A stretch of DNA of 64,000 nt from Phycisphaerales bacterium (GTDB taxonomy: Bacteria; Planctomycetota; Phycisphaerae; Phycisphaerales; UBA1924), in NCBI GenBank assembly GCA_013360675.1, contig JABWBB010000001.1:124001-188000 (forward strand), read 5' to 3'. The position numbers and the translations under genes were made by a program. The notes under the pieces are model-generated. The model did not search any database, had not been told where the DNA came from, and saw nothing but the letters and a program-made list of their open reading frames with translations. Shown here piece after piece: positions 50,022 through 58,602 of this stretch. Within the stretch, counting starts at the first letter, position 1; every line of letters starts with the position of its first letter.

Positions 50022-52532
50022 GTGTCCGATTTCGACGAATCCAACCCCACGCAGGTCTCCGAGGGTGCGCCCGAGGCGGCTCCGGCTGCACCCGCGGTTC
50101 CCGCCGCTCCGCCCACGTGGCGCGAGGTGTGGCAGGTGCCGGTGCTGGTGGTCTCCGCGATCGCCTTGGCGGCGGGGTTGTTCATGGTGGTGTCGACGGC
50201 CCCCAAGCCTGATTACACGGGGGACCTGGCGTCGGCGACGTCGCAGGTCGAGGCCGGGCAGTACGGGGATGCGCTGCAGACGCTGAACACGAAGGTGATG
50301 CCGCTGGTGAATGCGCGGGTGCTCAGCCCCGAGCAGGAGCGCAAGTTCTTTCTGCTTCGCGCGCGTGCGCTGGCGATGGGGCAGCGGGAAATGGGGCTTG
50401 ACCGCCCGGAGAACAACACGTCGATCCTGGCCGAGTATGCCGAGGCCGAGAAGCGCCACGCGGTGCTGGACGAGCGCGACCAGTACTACCTGGCGATGGC
50501 GCATACGTCGCTGGGCGAAATGGACAAGGCGATCATCCGTGCCGATCGGCTGTCGGACCAGGAACGCGGACGCCGGGTCGAGGTCTTTCAGCGGATCATC
50601 GACCTGTGCCTGGGGCCGGGGCCGCGCAACGAGGTGCTCGCTCTCGAACTGCTGACACGTCTGACGGCGGACCCGATGGGGAGCGAGGGCGAGCGGCTGT
50701 GGGCGCTGGCCCGCCAGATCCGATTGCTGGTGGCGCAGGGTTACGCGGGCGAGGCGATCGACAAGGGTGTGCGGGCGATCGTCCGTATGCGAAGCCCCGA
50801 TCCGACGGATCTGGGCGGGGCCTATATCGAACTCGGGGCGGCCTACCTCGCGGTGGATGATGCCGCCAGCGCCCGGGAAAAACTCGAACTGGCGACCACG
50901 CTGCTCGGGCCCGAGAGCGAGCCCATGGCCAGGGTGCACCTGATGATGGGGCGGATCGAGCACCGGGCCGGGCGGCTCGAGGCGGCCCGCGACCGGTACA
51001 TCGCGGTGGTCCAGACATTTTCGTTCAGCGAAGATCTGCCCGCGGCGATTCTCGGCCTGGCCGAGGTGCAGGCGCAGCGCGCCAACATCGAGGGTGGCAC
51101 GCAGGACGAAGCGATCGATCATTACACCACGCTGGTGCACATGCTGACTACCGGCGCACGCCATGCCGAGGTCACCCAGGCCCGTCTGGGCGACAGTCTG
51201 CAGGGGCGTTTCAACGAGCAGTTTGCGCAAGGGAATCATCGCACGGCGTTGTCCTACGCCGCTCTGGGGGAGAAACTCTTCGGGATCGACAACGCCCCGC
51301 CGGAGCTGGTGCGCTCGCTGGGGCAGGCGCACCGGAAAATCGCCGAGGAGCTGCTGGCGGCGGCGGGGCCGAGCGCGGTCTCGCTGGCAGAGCTCGACCC
51401 CGCGACTCAGCGCGAAGCACGGGCGCACCTGATCCGCGCGGGCGAATATTCGCGGCAGTTCTCGCAGCGGATGGTCGAGCACGACCGGACCGCCGAGGCG
51501 GACGCGCTCTGGCAGGCGGCCGACGACTTCGACCGGGCGGGCGATCTTGACGCGTCGGTCCTCTCCTTCCGCCAGTTCACGTCGGATTTCCCCGGTGATA
51601 AGCGCGGGGCGATGGCCCGCATGCGGCTGGCCCAGGCGTTTCACGCGCGCGGCGACATCGAACTGGCCGCCAAGGAATACCGCCAGATCATCGAGGACCG
51701 CGACTCCAGTTCGGGGCCGACGGGCGTGATGGCCGATGCGGCGTACGTTCCGCTGGCCAAGTGCCTTTTGAGCGACGCGGATCCCTCCAACGACGCCGAA
51801 GGTGAGCGGTATCTGCAGACGGTGCTGGGGGGCGGGGCGGGCACGAGCCAGACGAGCGCGTACCGGGCGGCCCTGCTCGAGCAGGGTGAGCACGCCTACC
51901 GGACGGGTCGTTACGAGCAGGCCATCACAGCGTTTGAGGAGTTCGTGCAACGGGCCTCGTCGGGCGCACCCGCCCAGGGCGAGACCGGGCTCCACGAGGT
52001 GTACTACCGGTTGGGCGAGGCGTACCGGCGTTCGGCGGGGTCGATCGCCACGACGCTCGAAGCCGCACTTCCTGACGAAGAGGCGCGTCGGCTCGACCTG
52101 GCTCGGCGCGAACGGCTGGCCAAGGCGATGGAGTTGTACGAGCAGGCCCGCGTGCGGCTGGACGATCATCGCGGACGCACCGCGCTCCAGGATCTCTACC
52201 TGCGCAACGCCCACTTCTACATGGCTGACTGCGCCTTTGACCTGAAGGAGTATGCGACCGCGATCCGCCTGTATGATGCAGCGAAGGATCGCTACAGCCG
52301 CGACCCGGCCTCGCTGGTCGCGATGGTGCAGATCGTCAGCGCGTTGCTGGCGCAGGGCGAGGCGGATAAAGCACGAACGGCCAACACCCGGGCGGTGCGG
52401 TTCTTCGAGTCGCTCCCCGCCAGCGCGTGGGATGATCCAACGCTTCCGATGACCCGCAAGGATTGGGAGCGATGGCTGCGTTCGCAGGAGACACTGGGGA
52501 CGTTCGCCGGGGCGAATACCCGATCGGAATAG
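50022..52532 (+). CDS. Large membrane-anchored TPR-repeat protein of unknown function
   Basis: About 836 residues from a GTG at 50022 (in-frame GTGs at 49995 and 50004 are also possible; no clear Shine-Dalgarno decides). A Pro/Ala-rich N-terminus and one helix (VWQVPVLVVSAIALAAGLFM) are followed by helical repeats over the whole length, for example DYTGDLASATSQVEAGQYGD, QYYLAMAHTSLGEMDKAIIR, YRTGRYEQAITAFEEFVQ and VYYRLGEAYRRSA. These are TPR-like and suggest a scaffold in the envelope. It lies between aroK and the flagellar cluster, with the FlgN-like gene 46 bp downstream, so a motility link is possible but unproven. Confidence 0.7.
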   Translation: MSDFDESNPTQVSEGAPEAAPAAPAVPAAPPTWREVWQVPVLVVSAIALAAGLFMVVSTAPKPDYTGDLASATSQVEAGQYGDALQTLNTKVMPLVNARVLSPEQERKFFLLRARALAMGQREMGLDRPENNTSILAEYAEAEKRHAVLDERDQYYLAMAHTSLGEMDKAIIRADRLSDQERGRRVEVFQRIIDLCLGPGPRNEVLALELLTRLTADPMGSEGERLWALARQIRLLVAQGYAGEAIDKGVRAIVRMRSPDPTDLGGAYIELGAAYLAVDDAASAREKLELATTLLGPESEPMARVHLMMGRIEHRAGRLEAARDRYIAVVQTFSFSEDLPAAILGLAEVQAQRANIEGGTQDEAIDHYTTLVHMLTTGARHAEVTQARLGDSLQGRFNEQFAQGNHRTALSYAALGEKLFGIDNAPPELVRSLGQAHRKIAEELLAAAGPSAVSLAELDPATQREARAHLIRAGEYSRQFSQRMVEHDRTAEADALWQAADDFDRAGDLDASVLSFRQFTSDFPGDKRGAMARMRLAQAFHARGDIELAAKEYRQIIEDRDSSSGPTGVMADAAYVPLAKCLLSDADPSNDAEGERYLQTVLGGGAGTSQTSAYRAALLEQGEHAYRTGRYEQAITAFEEFVQRASSGAPAQGETGLHEVYYRLGEAYRRSAGSIATTLEAALPDEEARRLDLARRERLAKAMELYEQARVRLDDHRGRTALQDLYLRNAHFYMADCAFDLKEYATAIRLYDAAKDRYSRDPASLVAMVQIVSALLAQGEADKARTANTRAVRFFESLPASAWDDPTLPMTRKDWERWLRSQETLGTFAGANTRSE

Positions 52533-52578
52533 TTGATGGGCCGTGCGTGGACGCAGGACGCGTCCCTCGGAGGTCAGG

Positions 52579-53040
52579 ATGACCAAGGACAACTCGCCAC
52601 ATCCGGGGACAGACTGCGAGGCAAGGCTGAGAGCATTGCTCGGCGTGGCCGCCCAGCAGTTGGCCAGGATCGAAGAAATCGCGAGCGGGCTTGACGCCCT
52701 GATCGACCAGGATGCGCCCGAGACGCTGCTCGCCGCCCTGGATGACCGTCAGGCCATCATCAACGACTTGCTCGCCCAGGCACCCGCGCTGGAGGAGGCG
52801 ATCGACGCGTGGAAGGCCCAGCCGCATCCGCGTGATGCGATGCTCGATGACCAACTTCGTTCGCTCGCAAGAGCTTTCGAGGCCGTGGCAAGCAGCGACG
52901 CACCGGCCCTGCGCCGATGCGAGGTGGCCCGAGATGCGGCGTTGTCGGAGTTGACGGGGCTTGCGCGCGCTGTGGTGGCAACCAAGGCCTATGGAGCCGA
53001 GCCGCCGCAAGGACCCAGATTCCAGGACATGGAGGGCTGA
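52579..53040 (+). CDS. FlgN-like flagellar export chaperone
   Basis: 153 residues, almost wholly helical: LRALLGVAAQQLARIEEIAS, ALDDRQAIINDLLAQAPALE, and LRSLARAFEAV. The pattern of two long helices with L-x3-L heptads, and the place before the two-component pair and flgB, fits FlgN, which escorts hook-filament junction proteins FlgK and FlgL. Sequence identity with FlgN is weak, so this is a positional and structural call. GGAGGTCAGG precedes the ATG at 52579, the only strong ribosome site in the region. Kinase gene starts 4 bp after. Confidence 0.6.
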   Translation: MTKDNSPHPGTDCEARLRALLGVAAQQLARIEEIASGLDALIDQDAPETLLAALDDRQAIINDLLAQAPALEEAIDAWKAQPHPRDAMLDDQLRSLARAFEAVASSDAPALRRCEVARDAALSELTGLARAVVATKAYGAEPPQGPRFQDMEG

Positions 53041-53044
53041 ACCG

Positions 53045-53965
53045 GTGAGTCTTCCCATGGATGCGCACGCCTCGATGACCCCCGCGGACCTGGCCGATCT
53101 TCTGTCGGCGTTCAATGACGTCACGGGCAAGCTCGGGCGCACGCACGACGAGCTCAAGGCCGAGGTTGCGCGACTCAACCGCGAGTTGAGCGAGGCCAAC
53201 TCGCAGCTGGCGCGGTCGCAGCGTCTGGCCGCCCTGGGCGAGATGGCCGCGGGCATCGCCCACGAGATCCGCAATCCGCTGGGCTCGATCCGGTTGTACG
53301 CGCGGATGCTCGAGGATGACCTGGCGGGCCGTGACAAGGAGCGTGGGCTCGCCACGCGGATCCAGGGGGCGGCGGGTGAACTCGAGCGCATTGTGCGCGA
53401 TGTGCTGGCCTTCGCCCGCGAGGTGCGGCTGGACCTTCGCGCGTGCGATGTCTCCGAGGTCATTGAACGAGCGGTCGAGGCCTGTCGTCACGACGGTGTC
53501 CCGGGGTGGCAGAGCGTCGGGGTGGTGCGTGCCGAGGGGGGCGGAGATGGGCTGCTCGTGCGTGGCGACAGCGCGTTGCTCGCGCAGGCGCTGGCCAACG
53601 TGCTGCGCAATGCGTACGAGGCGATGGCCGAGACCCCGCGGGCGACGCCGCATCGGATCGAGATTAGCGCATTCGATCGACGCGACGCCCAGGGAGCGTG
53701 GGTCGTTATCAGCGTGAAGGACACGGGGCCGGGGATCGGCAAGGACGTCGTCAGCCGGATGTTCAACCCGTTCTTTACCACGCGGGCGAGCGGGACGGGT
53801 CTGGGGCTGGCCATCGTGCACCGGATCGTGGAATCACACGCGGGACGCGTGGTTGTACGCAACAACAGCGAGCGGGGACAAGAGCCCGGTGCGACGGTCG
53901 AGATCGTCGTGCCGGCGTGGGGCGAGAACGTGAATGACCGGCCAGCGCCGGCGGAGGATTCGTGA
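53045..53965 (+). CDS. Soluble two-component sensor histidine kinase of the flagellar cluster
   Basis: 306 residues from a GTG with GGAGG 8 bp upstream. A short coiled coil (about 15-55) leads into the His-phosphotransfer helix GEMAAGIAHEIRNPLGSIRL, then the ATPase boxes LANVLRNAYEAMAE (N), VKDTGPGIGKD (G1), FNPFFTTRASGTGLGLAIVH (F and G2). No membrane helix and no PAS domain are seen, so it is cytosolic and resembles FlrB/FleS-type kinases. It overlaps the response-regulator gene by one base (TGATG), a strong sign of coupling. Confidence 0.9.
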   Translation: MSLPMDAHASMTPADLADLLSAFNDVTGKLGRTHDELKAEVARLNRELSEANSQLARSQRLAALGEMAAGIAHEIRNPLGSIRLYARMLEDDLAGRDKERGLATRIQGAAGELERIVRDVLAFAREVRLDLRACDVSEVIERAVEACRHDGVPGWQSVGVVRAEGGGDGLLVRGDSALLAQALANVLRNAYEAMAETPRATPHRIEISAFDRRDAQGAWVVISVKDTGPGIGKDVVSRMFNPFFTTRASGTGLGLAIVHRIVESHAGRVVVRNNSERGQEPGATVEIVVPAWGENVNDRPAPAEDS

Positions 53966-55389
53966 TGCGAAGCGTGCTCATCGTGGACGACAAGGAAATG
54001 ATGCGGGACAGCGTGCTCAAGACGCTCGAACGGGCGGGGTTCGATGCCGCCACCGCGGCCGACGCCAACGCCGCGCTGGAGATGATCGCGCGCAAACGCC
54101 CCGACGCCATCGTCACCGACATGCGGATGCCGGGCATGACGGGCATCGAACTGCTCGAACGCGTCCGCACGATCGACGACGATCTGCCCGTCGTGCTGAT
54201 GACGGCCTTTGGTACGATCGAGACGGCGGTCAAGGCGATGAAGCTGGGCGCGTTTGATTACCTCACCAAGCCCTTCGAGGGGGATGAACTGGTGATCGCC
54301 GTCAAGCGAGCCGTGGAGCACCGGCGGCTGGTGCGTGAGAATGCGCTGTTGCGCTGCCAGGGCGAGGCGCCCGCGTCGAACGGGGCGGTCAGCGCCGAGC
54401 GGCGCGGTCTCGATCGGCTGATCGGCACGTCGCCAGCGATGGAGCAACTCCGGGCCGAGATCCTGGCGCTGGCCTCCTCGCAGGGAACGGTGCTGGTGAC
54501 GGGCGAGAGCGGCGTGGGCAAGGAGGTCGTGGCACGGGCGCTGCACGAGGCCGGGACCCGGGCCCACGGGCCGTTCCTGGCGGTGAACTGTGCGGCCCTG
54601 TCGCCCGCGCTGCTCGAGAGCGAACTGTTCGGGCACGAGCGGGGGTCTTTCACCGGGGCCGAACGCTTGCGCAAGGGGCGGTTCGAACTGGCCGACGCGG
54701 GCACGCTGCTGCTGGATGAGATCAGCGAGATCGACCCGGCCATCCAGGCCAAGCTGCTGCGTGTGCTGCAGGAACGCGGCTTCGAGCGGGTGGGCTCGAG
54801 CCTGACCATCGGGGTGGATGTACGCGTGGTCGCGACGAGCAACCGCGACCTGCCCGTGTGCGTGGGCGAAGGCAAGTTCCGCCAGGATCTGTACTACCGC
54901 CTGAACGTGCTGCCCCTGCGGGTGCCCTCGCTGCGACAGCGCCGCGAGGACGTGCCCGCATTGGCGAGCCACTTTGTCGAGGCGGTATGCGCCCGCGAAG
55001 GCCGCCCCTGCACCCCCATCGAGCCCGATGCGATGGGCCTGCTGGCGGCGTACGACTGGCCCGGCAACGTGCGCGAACTGCAGAACATCTGCGAGCGTGC
55101 GGTGGTGCTCAGCGCGGCTCGTTCGACCACGATCACCCGATCGCTCGTCGAGCCGTGGCTGGGGGGACGCGTGACCTTGCCGCCGCAGGAGGTTGAGGCC
55201 AAGCCGGCGGCGGGGGGGGCGACGCCTCGCACGCTCGAAGAGATCGAACGCGAGACGATCATCGAGACGCTGGTGCGATTGGGCGGGCATCGCCAGAAGA
55301 CGGCCCAGTTGCTGGGAATCGGCGTGAGGACCCTGGGGCTCAAGCTCAAGAAGTGGAAGGACGAGGAGCTCGTTCCCCAGTCGCTCTAG
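53965..55389 (+). CDS. Sigma-54-dependent response regulator (FlrC/FleR-like)
   Basis: 474 residues from the ATG at 53965 (GGAGG 7 bp before it). The receiver domain has the acidic pocket DD (8-9), phospho-acceptor Asp52 (VTDMRMPGMTG) and Lys in LTKPF. The AAA+ domain has Walker A GESGVGKE, the sigma-54 contact GSFTGA (usual GAFTGA), and Walker B LLLDEI. The C-terminal Fis-type helix-turn-helix reads HRQKTAQLLGIGVRTLGLKL. It should activate RpoN promoters, most likely of the flagellar operon that starts next to it. Confidence 0.93.
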   Translation: MRSVLIVDDKEMMRDSVLKTLERAGFDAATAADANAALEMIARKRPDAIVTDMRMPGMTGIELLERVRTIDDDLPVVLMTAFGTIETAVKAMKLGAFDYLTKPFEGDELVIAVKRAVEHRRLVRENALLRCQGEAPASNGAVSAERRGLDRLIGTSPAMEQLRAEILALASSQGTVLVTGESGVGKEVVARALHEAGTRAHGPFLAVNCAALSPALLESELFGHERGSFTGAERLRKGRFELADAGTLLLDEISEIDPAIQAKLLRVLQERGFERVGSSLTIGVDVRVVATSNRDLPVCVGEGKFRQDLYYRLNVLPLRVPSLRQRREDVPALASHFVEAVCAREGRPCTPIEPDAMGLLAAYDWPGNVRELQNICERAVVLSAARSTTITRSLVEPWLGGRVTLPPQEVEAKPAAGGATPRTLEEIERETIIETLVRLGGHRQKTAQLLGIGVRTLGLKLKKWKDEELVPQSL

Positions 55390-55396
55390 CGGCGAC

Positions 55397-55412
55397 TGGC
55401 GCGGGGATTGCG
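55397..55412 (+). promoter_or_regulatory. Sigma-54 (-24/-12) promoter-like site before flgB
   Basis: TGGCGCG-GGGA-TTGCG fits the TGGCRCG-N4-TTGCW consensus at all positions but the last. GG (55398-55399) and GC (55410-55411) have the required spacing. The RNA start would be near 55423, which is after the Shine-Dalgarno used by the GTG at 55426 and would favour the ATG at 55441 as the flgB start from this promoter. Confidence 0.55.
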
Positions 55413-55425
55413 TAAGGAGCCCTTG

Positions 55426-55863
55426 GTGTTCATCAGTGACATGGCCAACTCCGGTTCGCGCCCCGTGCTCGAGCAGATGTTGCGCTTTGCCGGCGAGCGG
55501 CAGCGCATCCTCGCGCACAACATCGCCAACATGTCGACGCCGGAGTTCCAGGCCGCCGACGTCTCGGTGCGTGGTTTCCAGGACCAACTGGCAGCGGCGG
55601 TCGATGCGCGACGGGCCCAGACCGGGGGAGCCCACGGCGATCTTGTCCTCAAGGACACCTCCGAGGTGCGACAGGTGGGGGACTCGCTCGAAATCACGCC
55701 CCAGACTTCGAACGGGGAAGTGCAGTTTCAGGATCGCAACAACCGCGACTACGTTCGGCTGATGCAGGACCTGGCCGAGAACAACCTCGTCTTTCGCACC
55801 GCGGCCGATCTGCTCCGGTGGCACCAGGGAATGATCCGGGCCGCGATCACGCAGCGCCCGTAG
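55426..55863 (+). CDS. flgB: Flagellar basal-body rod protein FlgB
   Basis: 145 residues from the GTG at 55426 (AAGGAG 6 bp before it); the ATG at 55441 is the alternative. The conserved rod motif is NIANMSTPEFQAADVSVRGF, and the C-terminal helix NLVFRTAADLLRWHQGMIRA fits the family. FlgB forms the proximal rod with FlgC, FlgF and FliE. First gene of the flgB-flgC-fliE-fliF-fliG-fliH-fliI-fliJ run, with a sigma-54-like site overlapping its start. Confidence 0.93.
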   Translation: MFISDMANSGSRPVLEQMLRFAGERQRILAHNIANMSTPEFQAADVSVRGFQDQLAAAVDARRAQTGGAHGDLVLKDTSEVRQVGDSLEITPQTSNGEVQFQDRNNRDYVRLMQDLAENNLVFRTAADLLRWHQGMIRAAITQRP

Positions 55864-55877
55864 TGTGAGGAGGCCGG

Positions 55878-56297
55878 ATGTACGGTTCGCTCGATATCTC
55901 GACCAGCGGCATGATCGCCAGCCGCACGTGGCTGACAGCGATCTCGGCCAATCTGGCCAATCGCAACTCGATCAATGAGGACGGAACGCCATACCGGGCG
56001 CGGCTGGTGCAGTTCGCCTCCGGGAACCCCGATGCCCTTTCTCCCGCGGGGCGCGAGGGGGGTGTGCACGTTTCTTCGATCATTGAGAGTGACGCCCCCT
56101 TCAATATGCGGTTCGACCCGGGCGACCCCCGGGCGATCAAGTCGGGGCCGAACACGGGGTACGTGCTCGAATCAAACGTGAATCCGGTGATCGAGCAGAT
56201 CAACGCGGTGCAGGCGTCGCGGGCGTATGAGGCGAATCTTGCCGCGGCGGAGGCGACCAAGACCATGTTCGCGCAAGCTCTGCGCCTGATCGCGTAA
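55878..56297 (+). CDS. flgC: Flagellar basal-body rod protein FlgC
   Basis: 139 residues. LDISTSGMIASRTWLTAISA with ANLANRNSI is the N-terminal rod helix, and the C-terminus (NVNPVIEQINAVQASRAYEA, then EATKTMFAQALRLI) is typical. It is a rod subunit exported by the flagellar type III system. GAGGCCGG precedes the ATG. It is slightly shorter than usual in the middle. Confidence 0.93.
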   Translation: MYGSLDISTSGMIASRTWLTAISANLANRNSINEDGTPYRARLVQFASGNPDALSPAGREGGVHVSSIIESDAPFNMRFDPGDPRAIKSGPNTGYVLESNVNPVIEQINAVQASRAYEANLAAAEATKTMFAQALRLIA

Positions 56298-56390
56298 TCT
56301 GTGCGCGGATGAGGCCCGGCGGCACGGGCCGGCGGGGCGGGGGACATGCGGTACGCGGATTGCGATGCGGTTGCCTGCAGGAGTTGAACG

Positions 56391-56717
56391 ATGGCGGACC
56401 CACTCGGATTCATCGGCGGCAGCGGGGGGCTTGGCGGCGCGGGATTCCCCCGCCCGGATACCCCATCCCACGGCGCCGCCCCGCGCGACGCCAGCGGCCA
56501 GACCTTCAAAGACTCGCTGATGTCCAACCTGGACGAGGCCAACCGCCTCCAGCAAGAGGCCGACCGGGCGGTCGAAGACCTGCAGACGGGTCGACGCAAT
56601 GACGTCGAGGGCGTGATCCTGGCGACACAGAAGGCCGACGACGCGTTCCGCATGTTGCAGGCGCTGCGCAACAAGATGATGGAAGCCTACGAAGAGATCA
56701 AGCAGATGCGCACGTAG
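56391..56717 (+). CDS. fliE: Flagellar hook-basal body protein FliE
   Basis: 108 residues. A Gly/Pro-rich N-terminus (FIGGSGGLGGAGFPRPD) is followed by the conserved helices QTFKDSLMSNLDEANRLQQE and NDVEGVILATQKADDAFRML and the ending ALRNKMMEAYEEIKQMR. FliE joins the MS ring to the rod and is exported first. The gene lies 93 bp after flgC and 148 bp before fliF. Confidence 0.93.
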   Translation: MADPLGFIGGSGGLGGAGFPRPDTPSHGAAPRDASGQTFKDSLMSNLDEANRLQQEADRAVEDLQTGRRNDVEGVILATQKADDAFRMLQALRNKMMEAYEEIKQMRT

Positions 56718-56865
56718 CGTGGTTCTCGGACCTTCTTCGCGCGGCTTTCAAGTACGAGACGACAACGGGCCGACAGAGAGTCCGCACTGGGTCACGCGCG
56801 TCTGCGCGCCCCGGATGTGACGTGGGCATGGATGCCAGCGTCGCGCGGCGGGCACGGAGGCCTCG

Positions 56866-58593
56866 ATGGATCAACTGCGCAAGATCCTCACGTCCATCGG
56901 CACCAACCTGGGGAAACTCAGTTTCGAGCGTAAGCTGCTCGTCGGCGCGGTCGCGGTCATCCTCGTGATGGTTCTGTTCATGGTGGCGCAGAAGGCTTCG
57001 GTCCCCGCCGCGTCGGAACTGCTCCCGGGCGTCGCCCCGGCGGATCAGCAGCGGGCGGCGGCGGCCCTCGACGGGCTGGGCATCGGCTACACCCTGAAGA
57101 GCGGTCGTGTCTATGTGCAGCCGGCCGACGGCCCCCGTGCCCGTGCAGCCCTGGCCGAGGCCGGGCAGCTCCCCGGCGACAAGAACCTGCTCTTCGAGAA
57201 CTTGATTGCCTCGCAGCGCTGGACCAACTCGCGGCAGCTCAACGAGCAGAACTATCTGATCGCGCTGCAGAATGAGTTGGCGCGCACCATCTCGGAGTTC
57301 AAGGGTGTGCGGGGCTCGCGGGTGCTGCTGGACATCCCCGAACGCCAGGGGATCGCCGAGCGAGTGCGCTTGCCCAGCGCGTCGGTGAGCGTGATGACCG
57401 ACGACGGGCGGGCGATCACGCAGTCGATGGCCGACGCGATCGCGGCGTTCGTCGGCGGAAGCCGTGCCGGGCTCAGCGCCGACCAGATCCGCATCGTGGA
57501 TTCGACCGGGCGGCAATGGCGGGCGACGACCGATGAGAACGCGCTGCCGACCACCTATCTCGACCACGCGGCCCGCGTCGAGGAGACCACCCGACGCAAA
57601 GTGTCGGACCTGCTGGGCTATATCCGCGGGGTGGTGGTGGCGGTGACGGCCCAGGTCGACGTCACGCGTTCGACCGCGCAGATCGAGACCAACCTGCCCG
57701 AGAAGCAGGGGACCGTCTCGGTGATGAAGAGCCGCACCGAGACGGTCAAGGCCGTCAGCGAGAGCCAGCCCGGTGCGGGGGCGCCCGGGGTCGAAGCAAA
57801 CCAGACGGCGGACATCACGCGAGGGCCCGCGGGGGCGGGGAACCGTCAAGACACCAGCGAAACCCGCGAGGAGTTTCAGGTGTCCGTCGGCACCAAGCGA
57901 GAGACGATCGTGGACCCCAAGGGGCATCCGACGGTGGTCGCCGTAAGTGTGGGCGTCCCGCGTTCGTTCGTCGCCGGCCTGATGAAGGCGGGTCAGGCGG
58001 CGGATGCCGCGGCGACCGAGCCTGCCGAGCAGGATGTACGGGCCCGGTTTGACCAGGATGTCAAGCCGGCGATCATCGCGACGCTGCTGCCGCATGTGCG
58101 GGCCATGACGGCGCAGGCGAACTCCGGGGTGTCGGCCGAAGAGTTGACGAAGATGCTGCAGGACTCGATCAGCGTGGCCATGATCCCCGCCGATGTGCCC
58201 GCGTTCGAGGGCACGCAGACGGCCGGTTTGCTGGGCTCGCTGGGGGGCGGGGGCGACGGTGTGCTCGGCCTGCCCGGAAATCTGGTTGAAACCGGCCTGT
58301 TGGCCCTGCTGGGCGTGGTGGCCCTCACGATGATGCTGATGATGGTGAAGAAGGCGGGCAAGAAGACGGAAATGCCAACGGCGGAGGAACTCGTCGGCCT
58401 GCCGCCTGCACTTGAAACGGCAACCGACCTGATCGGCGAGGCGGATGAGGGAGAGACGGCGATGGCGGGCATCGAGGTCGACGAGGGCCAGATGCAGAAC
58501 CAGAAGATTCTGGAGCAGGTTGGAGAGATGGTGACCAAGGACCCCGGGTCGGCGGCGCGTCTGCTGAACCGGTGGATCGAGATCGAGCAGTAG
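56866..58593 (+). CDS. fliF: Flagellar MS-ring protein FliF
   Basis: 575 residues. Two membrane helices flank the periplasmic ring domain: VGAVAVILVMVLFMVAQ (about 25-42) and GLLALLGVVALTMMLMMVK (about 473-491). Between them are the ring-building motifs GLGIGYTLKSG, NYLIALQNELARTISEFKGV and SASVSVMTDDGRAITQ. The C-terminal cytoplasmic tail (QKILEQVGEMVTKDPGSAAR LLNRW) binds FliG. Its stop is followed by fliG after 9 bp. Confidence 0.95.
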   Translation: MDQLRKILTSIGTNLGKLSFERKLLVGAVAVILVMVLFMVAQKASVPAASELLPGVAPADQQRAAAALDGLGIGYTLKSGRVYVQPADGPRARAALAEAGQLPGDKNLLFENLIASQRWTNSRQLNEQNYLIALQNELARTISEFKGVRGSRVLLDIPERQGIAERVRLPSASVSVMTDDGRAITQSMADAIAAFVGGSRAGLSADQIRIVDSTGRQWRATTDENALPTTYLDHAARVEETTRRKVSDLLGYIRGVVVAVTAQVDVTRSTAQIETNLPEKQGTVSVMKSRTETVKAVSESQPGAGAPGVEANQTADITRGPAGAGNRQDTSETREEFQVSVGTKRETIVDPKGHPTVVAVSVGVPRSFVAGLMKAGQAADAAATEPAEQDVRARFDQDVKPAIIATLLPHVRAMTAQANSGVSAEELTKMLQDSISVAMIPADVPAFEGTQTAGLLGSLGGGGDGVLGLPGNLVETGLLALLGVVALTMMLMMVKKAGKKTEMPTAEELVGLPPALETATDLIGEADEGETAMAGIEVDEGQMQNQKILEQVGEMVTKDPGSAARLLNRWIEIEQ

Positions 58594-58602
58594 GTGCCGC
58601 AG

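Noticed and set aside
49638-52592. Minus-strand open frame opposite aroK and the TPR protein (984 codons)
   Set aside because: No motifs and biased composition; the plus strand has aroK and regular TPR-type repeats.
53488-55824. Minus-strand open frame opposite the two-component genes (778 codons)
   Set aside because: Antisense of clear kinase and NtrC-type motifs.
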